A stretch of DNA of 64,000 nucleotides from Methylobacter sp. (GCA_030679035.1 JAUXTH010000101.1:1-64000); one strand, 5' to 3'; shown: positions 17,277 to 26,092, counted from the stretch's first letter. Notes: generated from the letters alone by a model not told the origin. Made by a program: numbers and translations.

Positions 17277-18491
17277 TTAAAATTCAATGACCATGTCCAT
17301 AGCGACTTCCAGCTGCTGGTTTTGGGTTCGATTATTGAATGTTAATGCATTTGATCCAGCCCAGTCATAGCGAACTTCAGGGCGGAATGTGAGCCAGCCT
17401 TGCGGCTTCCAGTTTACACCGGCGGTCAGCGCATAATAATTCCCTGCGCTGCCGATATTGAGCAGTGTGCCGTTACTGTCCCGAAACCATTCGCCCCTTA
17501 AACCCGCTGAAAAAGTATCGGTAAAATCATAAAACAGATTTTGATTGATGCCGTACCAATAGGCATCTTGGAGGGCGGCAGTGGCTTGCTGCTGGTAGCC
17601 GAAATCATGCTGAAAAACATATTGCAGCTTATCGGTAAAGCTGTGTGAAACCACTAAACTGGATACGGTTCTGTTTTTTGAGCCGGCATTATCCACATCG
17701 CCGCTGATCACGGACCAGGAGGCGGCGCTGGTTGCTTCGTCATTCGTCCATGACAAACCGCCCAGAAAATTCATGTTGGAAGGGTTTTTGTCGAAATTAT
17801 TCCAACCGGTAACGGAACCGGCATTTAACGTGAAGTCATCATTCAGCGCATAACTGAGCAGGACGCCGGTATGGGTGAAGGGTTCGCCATACTGCATGGC
17901 GTAGGAATGGGAGTAAAAAAAGTTGTTCGGCGCGGTAACGACTTCGTGCCCGATAATCGTATAGAAATGGCCTATTTTAGCGGTTACGCCATTGCCGATC
18001 GGCGCAAAAACTTCCAAATAAGCTTGCGGAATGGCAAGGTCATAAAAACGGAGATCTTGCTCGCTAATGAGTTTGTTATCCAGTCCGGTTGCCTGAATAA
18101 AGCGGCTGTCGGTGCCAAACATGACGTCCACCCGTCCGCCGACATTCCAGGTGTGGGACTCCAAATCTACGGCTTTCTGCAAAAAGAAATTTAACTGGTT
18201 AAGCTGGAATTCACCGCTACGGTCATTAAAAGTGGTCGGTGCATTGATGTGATTATTCGGATTATCCTTGTAGTAGGCTCCGCCCATTGACATCCAGCCG
18301 CCTATATTGATGTCATGCTCTTTAAGCAATTCGGATTGATTGATGTCTTTGCCGGTCAAAGTCTTGAGGGCGCTTTGCTCTTGAGCCGAAGCCGTTTGGA
18401 CGAAATTACCCAATAAAATAAAGGCAAGCCCTTTGATCAATCTTATAAGAAGCATCAAGGATTGGTTTTGGGCGGTTTTTAATTTCGTCAT
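17277..18491 (-). CDS. Outer-membrane beta-barrel porin (BBP2-like)
   Basis: About 404 residues from the ATG at 18491. A signal peptide (LIKGLAFILLGNFVQTASA) leads into a beta-rich protein with alternating aromatic strands, e.g. TFRPEVRYDWAG near the C-terminus, and a terminal aromatic residue (MVIEF), as expected for outer-membrane insertion. The pattern fits the OmpL-like beta-barrel porin family. An open frame extends to 18629 but adds a segment unlike a signal peptide. Located 205 bases upstream of amtB on the same strand, so a role in nitrogen or small-solute entry is possible but only inferred. Confidence 0.75.
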   Translation of the reverse strand: MTKLKTAQNQSLMLLIRLIKGLAFILLGNFVQTASAQEQSALKTLTGKDINQSELLKEHDINIGGWMSMGGAYYKDNPNNHINAPTTFNDRSGEFQLNQLNFFLQKAVDLESHTWNVGGRVDVMFGTDSRFIQATGLDNKLISEQDLRFYDLAIPQAYLEVFAPIGNGVTAKIGHFYTIIGHEVVTAPNNFFYSHSYAMQYGEPFTHTGVLLSYALNDDFTLNAGSVTGWNNFDKNPSNMNFLGGLSWTNDEATSAASWSVISGDVDNAGSKNRTVSSLVVSHSFTDKLQYVFQHDFGYQQQATAALQDAYWYGINQNLFYDFTDTFSAGLRGEWFRDSNGTLLNIGSAGNYYALTAGVNWKPQGWLTFRPEVRYDWAGSNALTFNNRTQNQQLEVAMDMVIEF

Positions 18492-18786
18492 GATACTAGC
18501 TAAGCATTGCCATTGATAACTTCCACGATCTAAGGAAGTTATTTTAACAAACATGATGCGATCAGCCCTGAAAAAATGACCGAAAATCAGGGTAAATTCA
18601 TTTGTAGGGTGAAGAATGCAAATATGCATTGGGGCACAGTTTCTTAAACGAAGCTGGAAATTATTTCACAAGATATTTACTTTCGAATCGATACTACGTA
18701 ACATATCAGAACATCTTTTGCGCCTTACCAAAATAGCGTGTCTATCAAGCAGAGGCCTTCCATAATGGCTTAGAGGGAAGAAATAT

Positions 18787-19113
18787 ATGTTTAGATTAAC
18801 AACTTTCAAATTAAATCGGGACAATCTGCCCAAGGGCTTAACAGCTATTTTCCTGTTACTCAGCATTCCTGCTGTTTCTCTAGCTCAGCCGCTAGAGGTA
18901 TCGGCCGCCAATGTGCAAAACTGCCATTTTGTAGACAGGATTGAAGGCACATCAGGGTATGGAAAGAAACCTGAATGGCAAAGCTTCGCCAAATATTCAG
19001 CGTTAACGCAGGCTGAAAAATTAGGTGCAAGCCATGTTGTTTGGGAGCGATTTACCCCTATCGGCGCTTTCAATGGAACTGCGACCGCCAAAGCCTATAA
19101 TTGTAATTCATAG
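18787..19113 (+). CDS. Small exported DUF4156-like protein
   Basis: A 108-residue exported protein. A basic N-terminus and hydrophobic stretch (GLTAIFLLLSIPAVSLA) form the signal peptide, cut after SLA near residue 33. The mature part has the pattern of DUF4156-like periplasmic or lipoprotein-like small proteins: an early Cys (VQNCHFVDRIEGTSG), a helix with ALTQAEKLGASHVVWE, and a late YNC. The two Cys probably pair. Function is unknown. It is divergent from the porin gene, with ribosome site GAGGGAAG at 18772-18779. Confidence 0.7.
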   Translation: MFRLTTFKLNRDNLPKGLTAIFLLLSIPAVSLAQPLEVSAANVQNCHFVDRIEGTSGYGKKPEWQSFAKYSALTQAEKLGASHVVWERFTPIGAFNGTATAKAYNCNS

Positions 19114-19229
19114 CAAAAATAGGCGTGTGTGAAACCCACCGATGCAGTGATCACACTGATTATTGTCATGGAAATGATTACAGTGGGTATAGAAACGGAA
19201 GAACAACTTGCCCTATGAAATTTTACAAA

Positions 19230-20525
19230 TCAGCAAAACAATTGCGCGGCGGCTATAGGGTTTGAAGCAAAATAGCAGTGTAGGTAACTGGCGGTTAACC
19301 GGTTTAGCTGATAAATAGCTTCCCCTGCTGACGTGTTATGTAGGCACTCACCAAATGCGACAGGCGCAAGCGGTGTTTCTATCAGGGAATGGTGGAAAGT
19401 ATGACTGCGCAACAGTCCGCCGGGCATAGGTGCGGACTGGTAGCCCAAGCCTTTTAGCCTATTCTGCATGATGGCGTGTCCGGGCAACAGGCCAGCCATC
19501 TCACCGCGATTACCGGCTTTAGCAGTCAATGATTCCAGCAAATACAACATGCCGCCACATTCGGCGTATATCGGTTTGCCTTGTTGACCATGCGTTTGCA
19601 ATGCCGACTTCATCGCCTGATTATTCTGTAGCGTTTTCAAATGCAGTTCGGGATAACCGCCCGGCAGATAAATGCTGTCTACATCCGGCAGCGCAGCATC
19701 GGCAAGCGGCGAAAAGAAGGTTAGCGTGGCGCCCATTGCCCGCAGCAAATCCAGATTGGCGGCGTAAATAAATGAAAATGCAGTATCGCGGGCAATGCCG
19801 ATGCGGATACCGGAAAGCAGCTGAGGCGGTGCTTTATGATCGGGTGATACGAACTCCACAGCCTCCGGCAAGTTAGTCAGCCCGGTCGAGGCAATTGCTG
19901 TTGCCGCAGCCAACATCCGCGATTCGAGATCAAGCACTTCCTCAGCCTGAACCAAGCCCAGATGCCGTTCCGGCAATACAAACCGGCTATCGCGCGGTAT
20001 CCCGCCGAAGTAGCGCAGATCGGACGGCATGCCTTGCATGATCATTTCGTTATGCCGGAGGCTGGCAACGTTATTGGCTAAAACACCGGCGAATTTGAGT
20101 CCAGGCCGATAGCCGGCAAGCCCGTAGGCAAGTGCGCCCAGCGTTTGGGCGGAGCCGGTTGCATCAATCACCGCAAGCACTGGCACTGAGAATAGTTCGG
20201 CCACATCGGCGCTGCAAGGTTCGCCATCGAACAAGCCCATGACGCCCTCAATCAAGATCAAGTCGGCTTCCAGCGCAGCTTCGTACAGCAGCCGCCGACA
20301 TTCCGCTTCCCCCATCATCCACAGATCGAGCTGGTATACCGGCAGGCCGCAAGCGCGTTCGAGTATCATCGGGTCGAGAAAATCAGGGCCGCTTTTGAAT
20401 ACCCGGACTTTGCGGCCTTGTTCGACATGATAGCGGGCAAGAGCGGCGGTTATCGTGGTCTTGCCGTGATTGGAGCCGGGTGCGGTGATGAACAGCGCAG
20501 GGCAGTGAGTTCTTGGAATGCTCAT
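19230..20525 (-). CDS. cbiA: Cobyrinate a,c-diamide synthase (CbiA/CobB)
   Basis: Amidates the a and c acetate side chains of (hydrogeno)cobyrinate using glutamine and ATP. The N-terminal synthetase domain has the P-loop-like APGSNHGKTT (residues 15-24), KSGPDFLDP and GVMGLFDG; the C-terminal class I glutaminase-like domain has LPGGYPELH and the nucleophile Cys in YAECGGMLYL. Length of 431 residues is slightly short of the usual 450-480. Its ATG overlaps the cobW stop (ATGA at 20522-20525), showing translational coupling. It is the last gene of the cobalamin operon. Whether it works before or after cobalt insertion depends on which pathway branch operates here. Confidence 0.95.
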   Translation of the reverse strand: MSIPRTHCPALFITAPGSNHGKTTITAALARYHVEQGRKVRVFKSGPDFLDPMILERACGLPVYQLDLWMMGEAECRRLLYEAALEADLILIEGVMGLFDGEPCSADVAELFSVPVLAVIDATGSAQTLGALAYGLAGYRPGLKFAGVLANNVASLRHNEMIMQGMPSDLRYFGGIPRDSRFVLPERHLGLVQAEEVLDLESRMLAAATAIASTGLTNLPEAVEFVSPDHKAPPQLLSGIRIGIARDTAFSFIYAANLDLLRAMGATLTFFSPLADAALPDVDSIYLPGGYPELHLKTLQNNQAMKSALQTHGQQGKPIYAECGGMLYLLESLTAKAGNRGEMAGLLPGHAIMQNRLKGLGYQSAPMPGGLLRSHTFHHSLIETPLAPVAFGECLHNTSAGEAIYQLNRLTASYLHCYFASNPIAAAQLFC

Positions 20526-21643
20526 TTCCAGACAGTCCCGGTCAATTTGGATAACAGCGCCGCCACCCTGTAACGGTTCAGGTGGTAACCGATAAAAACC
20601 AGTTCCGATTCGTTTGAGGGTTGTCGGCCTGTATGGGAACTTATCGCCACGCGTGTGCGCACGGCCTGCACCAGAACGGATTGATCCGGGGCCGTCTTGA
20701 TAAAGCCTTTGCTACGCAATAATGGTTCCGCTTTAGCCACCTCGATTAATGCGTGCTTTAGTGTTTCCGCTTGCTGCGGCTCTGGGCTGCGCAATACGAA
20801 CGAGAGCCAGCCAGGATCCTGTTCATGAAAATGTTTGTGCGTTGCCAGCCCGTGGCTGTGGCCTGCCAAACCGGAATGGGCATGGCCGTTCAGTCTTACA
20901 TGGCTAGCCAAGGTCGGCGTATCAGAACCGGGTATAGGCGTGAACCGATGGTTGTGTGCGGTAAATGTGGGTTGGTGCAGCCGCAGGCCTAGGGCGAGTC
21001 GGACATCCAGTTGCGCGTTGTAAGCGAGTTCGAGGAAGCGCACGTTCGGCGCGCGGTCGCGGACTCGTTGTTCAGCGAGCAGCAAGGCATCTTCATCCAG
21101 CGTGTCGATTTTGTTCAACACCACCACATCGGCATATTCAAGCTGCTGCTCAAACAGGGTTGCGACTGAATCGGCAACCGCTGCATGCGGGCTATCTGGA
21201 TTTTGTTCACGGTCGAATTGGTCGGACAGCAGTAAAGGCGTATCGACCACGGCCAATGTCGCATCGAGGATAAAATCCCCGGCCAGTTCGGCTGATTGCA
21301 ACAGTTCCATGACCGCTGTAGGCAAGGCAAGACCGGAGGTTTCTATCAATACATGATCGACGTTGGCCCGTCGCTCGGCGATGGCCTGTAGGGTCGGGAT
21401 GAAGTGCTCGTCATCGCCGTAGGCAATCAGGCCGTAAGGAAAATCATGAATCCGCACATGCGCGTCGCCGCCAACGCTGTCGTTAATCAGCGTGCCGTCG
21501 ATCGAAACCTCGCCGAACTCATTGATCAACAAAGCAAGGCGGCGGCTTTGCCGAGCTTTAATCAGGCTGCTTAATAAAGTGGTCTTACCCGAACCGAGAA
21601 ACCCGGTGACGATGGTGACCGGAATTAGCTGTTGATATTCCAT
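20522..21643 (-). CDS. cobW: CobW-family GTPase lacking the CxCC motif
   Basis: A COG0523/CobW GTPase, thought to deliver metal during cobalamin synthesis. GxxGxGKTT is intact (GFLGSGKTT, residues 14-22), as are the Glu-Phe-Gly switch, a Walker B-like LIETSGLALP and NKID (NKIDTL). The metal-binding GCxCC that normally follows the first domain is replaced by YGLIAY (residues 70-75), with all three Cys lost. A His-rich loop (NGHAHSGLAGHSHGLATHKH) follows at about 250-270 and could bind metal instead. The C-terminal CobW_C domain is present. Length is 373 residues. It is coupled to cbiA. Confidence 0.9.
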   Translation of the reverse strand: MEYQQLIPVTIVTGFLGSGKTTLLSSLIKARQSRRLALLINEFGEVSIDGTLINDSVGGDAHVRIHDFPYGLIAYGDDEHFIPTLQAIAERRANVDHVLIETSGLALPTAVMELLQSAELAGDFILDATLAVVDTPLLLSDQFDREQNPDSPHAAVADSVATLFEQQLEYADVVVLNKIDTLDEDALLLAEQRVRDRAPNVRFLELAYNAQLDVRLALGLRLHQPTFTAHNHRFTPIPGSDTPTLASHVRLNGHAHSGLAGHSHGLATHKHFHEQDPGWLSFVLRSPEPQQAETLKHALIEVAKAEPLLRSKGFIKTAPDQSVLVQAVRTRVAISSHTGRQPSNESELVFIGYHLNRYRVAALLSKLTGTVWK

Positions 21644-21680
21644 GATAACTTCTCATTAACCCAGGTAAATCAGTAATAAA

Positions 21681-21731
21681 TTTCACCACGAAGACACGAA
21701 GTATTATTCGGTGTCTTTGCGGTGAATTTTA
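21681..21731. repeat. Imperfect inverted repeat (CACCACGAAGACACGAAG type)
   Basis: TTTCACCACGAAGACAC is answered by GTGTCTTTGCGGTGAA across a short centre. Related CACGAAAAGCACGAAA sequence occurs at 29829-29849 and at 32190-32225. It is one of several dispersed palindromes between the cobalamin genes. Confidence 0.7.
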
Positions 21732-21739
21732 CATAAACG

Positions 21740-21811
21740 GAGCCGCGACTTCAGTCGCGGTGATGGTTCATAATCACTGTAACACTCAGGCGCGACTGAA
21801 GTCGCGGCTCC
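21740..21811. repeat. Palindromic repeat (GAGCCGCGACTTCAGTCGCG type)
   Basis: Outer arms GGAGCCGCGACTTCAGTCGCG (written 5' to 3' from 21739, given here only as its core GCGACTTCAGTCGCG) and their complement near 21791-21811 flank a 27-base centre. It belongs to the same family as the palindrome at 1-44. It lies between cobJ-cobK and cobW. Confidence 0.75.
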
Positions 21812-21835
21812 AAATGCCCTTTGCAATATAAAACG

Positions 21836-23401
21836 TTAGTTTATTTGCCAGTCTTGCAATTGCCGCAATACCTCGTCGAACGTTGACGTAGTAAACGGAT
21901 ATTCAAGTTTCGGGCGCTTGATGACCAGCAACGGGATGTCCAGCGCCTGCGTCGCCGCCACTTTGGCTTGATAGCCGCCTGCATCGCCGGAATCCTTGGT
22001 GATCACGCAATCGATTTCTAAATCCCGCCATAAGGCTGTGTTGAAAGCTTCAGAGAACGGCCCTTGCATCGCGCAAATGTGGCTGCGCGGCACGCCCAGG
22101 TCGATAGCTCTCTGGATGAATTCAGGCTCAGGCGTTACGCGTACAAACCATTCGCGTTCGTTAGCTTCAGGCGCCTGCAAAAAACCAGCCAAATCCTTGG
22201 AGCCCGTAGTCAGGAAAATACGCTGGCCGAGTCTAATGGCCTGTTCGGCGGCTTGCTCTGTGGAGTCACATTCAATGCCGCTATCTGCTGCAAAAGAGCT
22301 GGGCCGTTCAAAACGCAGATAGGGAATATTCAAGCTTTGCGACAAGCCCATCAATTGTTCCGAGATCAGGTTGGCGTAAGGATGCGTTGCGTCGACAATT
22401 ACCCGAGCCTGATTTTGACTTAGCGCCTGTTTTCGCGCTTCAACGCCTTGATGCCCGGCCCAGACCGACACGCCGGAACAATGCTGGGCGGCAACTTCGC
22501 CGCCGTATTCCGTCGCGGCGGACACCACAACCGGATAGCCTTGCAGCGCCAACTCGTTAGCCAGTTGGTTGCCGTCGCTGGTGCCGGAAAAAACCCATAG
22601 CGCATGCTCGGGCAGTTCAGGGCAACCACAAGGGATTGCCCCTACGTCGGGCGCATCCCAGTTATTGTAGCCGCGAGGCGTAAAAATAAAGCCGCGTTTG
22701 CGCTGGGTAAAGCGGTTGCCGATCACGATGGTGGTCAGCATGTCGAACTGCAAAGACAGCAGGTCTTCCAGGTGGTGAATGCTGACTTTCTGGCCGGGCC
22801 GATAGGCGTTGTGTATCACACCGCACAGCGTCTTCGGAGATTTTGATTCCAGCATGATGTTGAGGATACGGTACACGCCTTCCTGGCGACCGGCGCTTTG
22901 CACGTTATATAAAACACAGGCGAGGTCGGCCTGGGCGATATGCCGTCCGCGCTGCTCTATCCAGTCCCAGGGGCACAGCAGATCGGACAGGCTCAGCGTG
23001 GCAAAGTCGTGCGACAACGGCGAACCCAATAACGAGGCGCAGGCGTTAGCGGAGGTAATGCCGGGTATTACGTTGACTTCATAGTCGTCGTCTTCGCGCA
23101 TTTCATCAAAAGCCAGTGCCGCCATTGCATAAATGCCGATGTCGCCGCTGGAAATCAGCGCGACTTTAGCGCCGCTGCGGGCCTTTTCAATCGCCAATAA
23201 AGCGCGCTCGCGTTCCTGAGTCAGCGGTGGCGTGTGGATTTCCTTGCCGGTAATCCACGGTTCAATCCAGCGCAAATACAGATCATAAGCCACGATCACA
23301 TCACTATCCCGCAATGCCGCTTCGGCGCGCGGGACGATCAAATCGCTAAATCCGGGACCTACCGAAACCAAATTCAATACACCTTTCATTCTTTTATCCA
23401 C
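21836..23401 (-). CDS. cobJ-cobK: CobJ-CobK fusion: precorrin-3B C17-methyltransferase / precorrin-6A reductase
   Basis: A 521-residue two-domain fusion. Residues 1-246 are a CobJ/CbiH SAM-dependent methyltransferase (LVSVGPGFSDLIVPRAEAAL, SSGDIGIYAMA, PGITSANACASLLGSPLSHD, ending FTPRGY as stand-alone CobJ does). Residues 268-521 are CobK/CbiJ, the NAD(P)H-dependent reductase (LWVFSGTSDGNQLANEL, VIVDATHPYANLISEQL, TTGSKDLAGF, VITKDSGDAGGY). The linker at residues 253-260 (GAIPCGCP) is encoded by a 25-base dispersed repeat at 22621-22645. Both ring contraction and reduction would thus be carried by one protein. The ATG at 23401 is preferred; MKG at residue 5 is an alternative. Confidence 0.93.
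   Translation of the reverse strand: MDKRMKGVLNLVSVGPGFSDLIVPRAEAALRDSDVIVAYDLYLRWIEPWITGKEIHTPPLTQERERALLAIEKARSGAKVALISSGDIGIYAMAALAFDEMREDDDYEVNVIPGITSANACASLLGSPLSHDFATLSLSDLLCPWDWIEQRGRHIAQADLACVLYNVQSAGRQEGVYRILNIMLESKSPKTLCGVIHNAYRPGQKVSIHHLEDLLSLQFDMLTTIVIGNRFTQRKRGFIFTPRGYNNWDAPDVGAIPCGCPELPEHALWVFSGTSDGNQLANELALQGYPVVVSAATEYGGEVAAQHCSGVSVWAGHQGVEARKQALSQNQARVIVDATHPYANLISEQLMGLSQSLNIPYLRFERPSSFAADSGIECDSTEQAAEQAIRLGQRIFLTTGSKDLAGFLQAPEANEREWFVRVTPEPEFIQRAIDLGVPRSHICAMQGPFSEAFNTALWRDLEIDCVITKDSGDAGGYQAKVAATQALDIPLLVIKRPKLEYPFTTSTFDEVLRQLQDWQIN
22621..22645. repeat. 25-base repeat inside cobJ-cobK linker
   Basis: GGCAACCACAAGGGATTGCC plus CCTAC. The exact same 25 bases occur in the opposite orientation inside cbiG at 24297-24321. 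Here it encodes the linker between the two fused domains. Confidence 0.85.
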
Positions 23402-23654
23402 TGATTATTAATCTGTAATATATGTGTTTTTTTTAATGACCAAAGCAAGCTTTCGACCCCAAAAAAGGTTGGAGTTCAAAGCTGGCTTTGAACTATTCAA
23501 CATAGAAGGGCGTGCCATGCGCGCCTTTCCGATGTTCGCGATGGTTTCCAAGCTCCAGCTTTCAGTGTCTCGGGAAGCTGGAGCTTCCAATACGGCATTC
23601 CCAAGCCAGAGTTTGGGAACGAGCGATCAAGCTCATTGGCGCGTACGGCGCGCC
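23402..23654. repeat. Repeat-filled gap between cbiG and cobJ-cobK
   Basis: No gene is seen. It contains GGAGTTCAAAGCTGGCTTTG at 23470-23489, a sequence also found at 49443-49462, and at 23544-23625 a compound palindrome of the TTCCCAAGC...GCTTGGGAA family also present at 29880-29993 and 31907-32066. At 23641-23656 a GTACGGCGCGCC stretch reaches the cbiG stop. I see no terminator with a T run. Confidence 0.75.
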
Positions 23655-24431
23655 CTACATATTATCTTCAACCACGGCCACGGCCACCCCGTCTAAAGCC
23701 ATTTTCGGCACAATCAATTTTCCGCGTGTGCTGGCAATCAACGCGCAGGGTTCGCAGACTCCAGGCAAGCCCACATTCTGCTGCACCCAGTCCGAAGCTT
23801 TAGTCACCCAAGGCCGCGCCGCCACTGTAGCACTTGCCAATACGCGCAACGGCAAAGCGTGTTGCCGACAAAACTCCAGCAAGCCCGGTTCGTTTCTCTT
23901 CAAATCTATAGTCGCTATTTCGCGTACTTCGTTTAACTGTCGCTCGCCCAACGCCTGATGCACGGCTGCGGCGATTTGTCCGGCAGTTACATCTTTACGG
24001 CACCCGATGCCGACGACCAAAGGCTTTAATGCTTCGGTTGCCGTAGTGATGACCGGTACCGCACCAATGGCATTGGCGACGCGGTAAGCTAAACGGTTAG
24101 CACCGCCTTCATGCCCGGCCAGCAACGAAACCGCGAATCGTCCCGCTTCGTCCAGCACCACGACGGCCGGGTCGCTATGCTTGTCCTGCGCCAAGCCATC
24201 GAGAAAGCGCACGGCGATGCCGCTGGCCGCGATCATGATCCATTGCGTGTGCTTTCGGTAGGCGGAGGCAAACTGTTGTTTCTGGGTTTCGGCGCTGTAG
24301 GGGCAATCCCTTGTGGTTGCCTTGATGGTATGGAGCCACGGCCGATACAGCACACCGCCCAGCTGCTCTTGCAAGGCTAAAGCCAAGGCTTCGCTTTCCG
24401 GCCGAACCAGCCAGATGCCGCAATCAGTCAT
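23655..24431 (-). CDS. cbiG: CbiG, cobalt-precorrin-5A hydrolase
   Basis: CbiG opens the delta-lactone and removes the two-carbon fragment as acetaldehyde in the oxygen-independent pathway. About 258 residues from the ATG at 24431. The N-terminal domain has IMIAASGIAVRFLDGLAQDK, DPAVVVLDEAGRF and SLLAGHEGGANRLAYRVA; the C-terminal CbiG_C domain follows directly (VGIGCRKDVTAGQI). The middle domain of full-length CbiG is absent, giving a short form. Residues about 37-45 (ATTRDCPYS) are encoded by a dispersed repeat (24297-24321). The open frame continues to 24509, but those codons lie in a repeat, so I use 24431. CbiG, not CobG, marks the ring-contraction chemistry as anaerobic-type. Confidence 0.92.
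   Translation of the reverse strand: MTDCGIWLVRPESEALALALQEQLGGVLYRPWLHTIKATTRDCPYSAETQKQQFASAYRKHTQWIMIAASGIAVRFLDGLAQDKHSDPAVVVLDEAGRFAVSLLAGHEGGANRLAYRVANAIGAVPVITTATEALKPLVVGIGCRKDVTAGQIAAAVHQALGERQLNEVREIATIDLKRNEPGLLEFCRQHALPLRVLASATVAARPWVTKASDWVQQNVGLPGVCEPCALIASTRGKLIVPKMALDGVAVAVVEDNM
24297..24321. repeat. 25-base repeat inside cbiG
   Basis: Reverse complement of the 25-base repeat at 22621-22645. It adds about eight codons in frame near the N-terminus of cbiG. Confidence 0.85.
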
Positions 24432-24570
24432 ACCGGGATGGACAACCCTGAGTTTTGCCATCCCTGGCCTCTGGATTCCGGCACAAATCTGTCTGGAACA
24501 GATTTGCATTAACCCGAAGGGTGTCAGGCAGGATAGTTTGACATGAATCCCTGCCGGAATGACGTAGTGG
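24432..24570. repeat. Repeat upstream of cbiG (TTCCGGCA...TGCCGGAA type)
   Basis: GGATTCCGGCA near 24472-24482 pairs with TGCCGGAATGACG near 24551-24563, and CAAATCTGTCTGG / CAGATTTG forms a second hairpin within it. There is no gene. It separates cobM from cbiG and supplies the spurious N-terminal codons in the longer cbiG frame. Confidence 0.6.
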
Positions 24571-24590
24571 GTATTTATGTTTTTTGTGGG

Positions 24591-25361
24591 TCATAATTTT
24601 TCCTTTTTCACGACGCGGAATATATGCGTGAAGTCTTTCGAATACAGACTGGATTCGGTTTGTTCTCCGCGTCCCAAAGCTTTGCCCACCAATAACATCG
24701 TTGTCAGGTTCCACTCACTTTTCTTGGTTTCTTTAAGGATGGTCCCCAAAGTGCCTTGGTAAGACCTTTCTTCCGGCCAAGTAGCTTTATAGATCAGCGC
24801 CACCGGCGTGTCGTCCGAGTAATGCAAGCGCAGGTCGGCGACTATTTTTTTCAAATGCGGCCCTGACAGGAAAATGCACATAGTCGCTTGGTGTTCGGCC
24901 AGCCGCGCAATCGATTCCAGTTCCGGCACGGCGGAGGCGCGTCCCGAAACGCGGGTCAGGATCACGGTTTGCGATACTTCCGGCTTGGTCAGCTCGGCTT
25001 TAATGGATGCCGCCGCCGAGGTGAACGAGGACACGCCCGGCACGATTTCGTAGTCGATACCGAGGGCATCGAGCCTGCGCATCTGTTCGGCGGTTGCGCC
25101 GTAAATGGCAGGGTCGCCGGAATGTAAACGCGCCACATCGCAATCGGTTTCCTGGGCGCGACGGTAGCAGGCTTCCTGTTGCTCAAGGTCGAGCGTGGCC
25201 GTGTCGATCAGTTCGGCATCAGCACGGCAATGCTGCAACATGTCGGTAGGCACCAAGGAGCCTGCGTACAACACCATGCTGACCCGGCCAAGAATATTCG
25301 CGCCGCGCAATGTGATCAGATCGGAAGCGCCGGGGCCTGCGCCGATAAAATAAACCTTCAT
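24591..25361 (-). CDS. cobM: CobM/CbiF precorrin-4 C11-methyltransferase
   Basis: SAM-dependent methylation of C11 of the corrin precursor. About 256 residues from the ATG at 25361 (MKVYFIGAGPGASDLITLRG). It shows the tetrapyrrole methylase blocks: glycine-rich start, ARLHSGDPAIYGATAEQM, YEIVPGVSSFTSAAASIKAE, a family-typical LTRVSGRASAVPELE and MCIFLSGPHLKKIV. The ATG overlaps the cobI stop (ATGA, 25358-25361), so cobI and cobM are coupled. The frame continues upstream to 25433 but inside cobI. Confidence 0.95.
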   Translation of the reverse strand: MKVYFIGAGPGASDLITLRGANILGRVSMVLYAGSLVPTDMLQHCRADAELIDTATLDLEQQEACYRRAQETDCDVARLHSGDPAIYGATAEQMRRLDALGIDYEIVPGVSSFTSAAASIKAELTKPEVSQTVILTRVSGRASAVPELESIARLAEHQATMCIFLSGPHLKKIVADLRLHYSDDTPVALIYKATWPEERSYQGTLGTILKETKKSEWNLTTMLLVGKALGRGEQTESSLYSKDFTHIFRVVKKEKL

Positions 25362-26092
25362 GTGTGTCTTCTCTCTCTGGGTGTTTTGCGTATGAGTAAA
25401 GTGGCGAGATAGCCCATCGCCGAGGTCGCGCATAAGTCACTGACATCATCGGCCAGCATTTCGTCGGCCAAGCCGATGCGGCGGGCAAAGGCGCAGTGTT
25501 CGGCGATGCCCATTTCACGGAGCAGAGCCAGCACCCAAGGCAGGCGCGCGCCGATCTTCATCAGCACCACGATGTCATGGCTTTCGATGTCCTGTCTCAG
25601 TGCCGCCGCATCTTCGGGGCAGGGCAAAATCAAGGTGCGCTCCTTGCCTACGCCCAGTGACCAGCCCATAGCTGAGGCCGCTGCGGCATAACTAGTGATG
25701 CCGGGGAAGGTGCGGTGCGGCAAATCCGGCAAATACTCGCGCAAGGCGGCCAATATATAGCCGTAAGTGGAATAGGTGAGGCTGTCGCCTATGGTTAGAT
25801 AAGCCACGTTCAGCCCTGCGCGTAAATCGACGGCGATGGTCTCGGCCAGCTGGGCGTAATGCTCGCTCAGCACCGTGCGGTCAGGGTCCATGGTGAACTC
25901 GATTTCCCGTATCCGATCCGAATCGATGTTGACGCCTTTTAAGCATTGCAAAGCCACCGAGGTTTCCGAGCTGTGCGCACGGGGGGCATAAATAATATCG
26001 GCCTGTTGCAGTGCTTCGACTGCCGCTAGCGGAATGTAACCCGCAGGTCCCGGCCCTACGCCTATGCCCCAGAATGTACCTAACAAACTCAT
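25358..26092 (-). CDS. cobI: CobI/CbiL precorrin-2 C20-methyltransferase
   Basis: Methylates C20 of precorrin-2 (or cobalt-factor II). The 244-residue tetrapyrrole methylase begins GTFWGIGVGPGPAGYIPLAA, has LTIGDSLTYSTYGYIL, FPGITSYAAAASAMGWSL and VVLMKIGARLPWVLALL. The CXXGDP-like block reads IGDSLTYST, typical of CobI. It is the first of the coupled pair cobI-cobM. Sequence alone does not decide whether the substrate is metal-free or cobalt-loaded; the presence of both CbiX and CobN in the operon leaves this open. Confidence 0.94.
   Translation of the reverse strand: MSLLGTFWGIGVGPGPAGYIPLAAVEALQQADIIYAPRAHSSETSVALQCLKGVNIDSDRIREIEFTMDPDRTVLSEHYAQLAETIAVDLRAGLNVAYLTIGDSLTYSTYGYILAALREYLPDLPHRTFPGITSYAAAASAMGWSLGVGKERTLILPCPEDAAALRQDIESHDIVVLMKIGARLPWVLALLREMGIAEHCAFARRIGLADEMLADDVSDLCATSAMGYLATLLIRKTPRERRHT

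Noticed and set aside
19114-19229. Possible small RNA or terminator between the DUF4156-like gene and cbiA
   Set aside because: Some self-complementarity around CAGTGATCACACTG, but no T run or promoter that would support a call.
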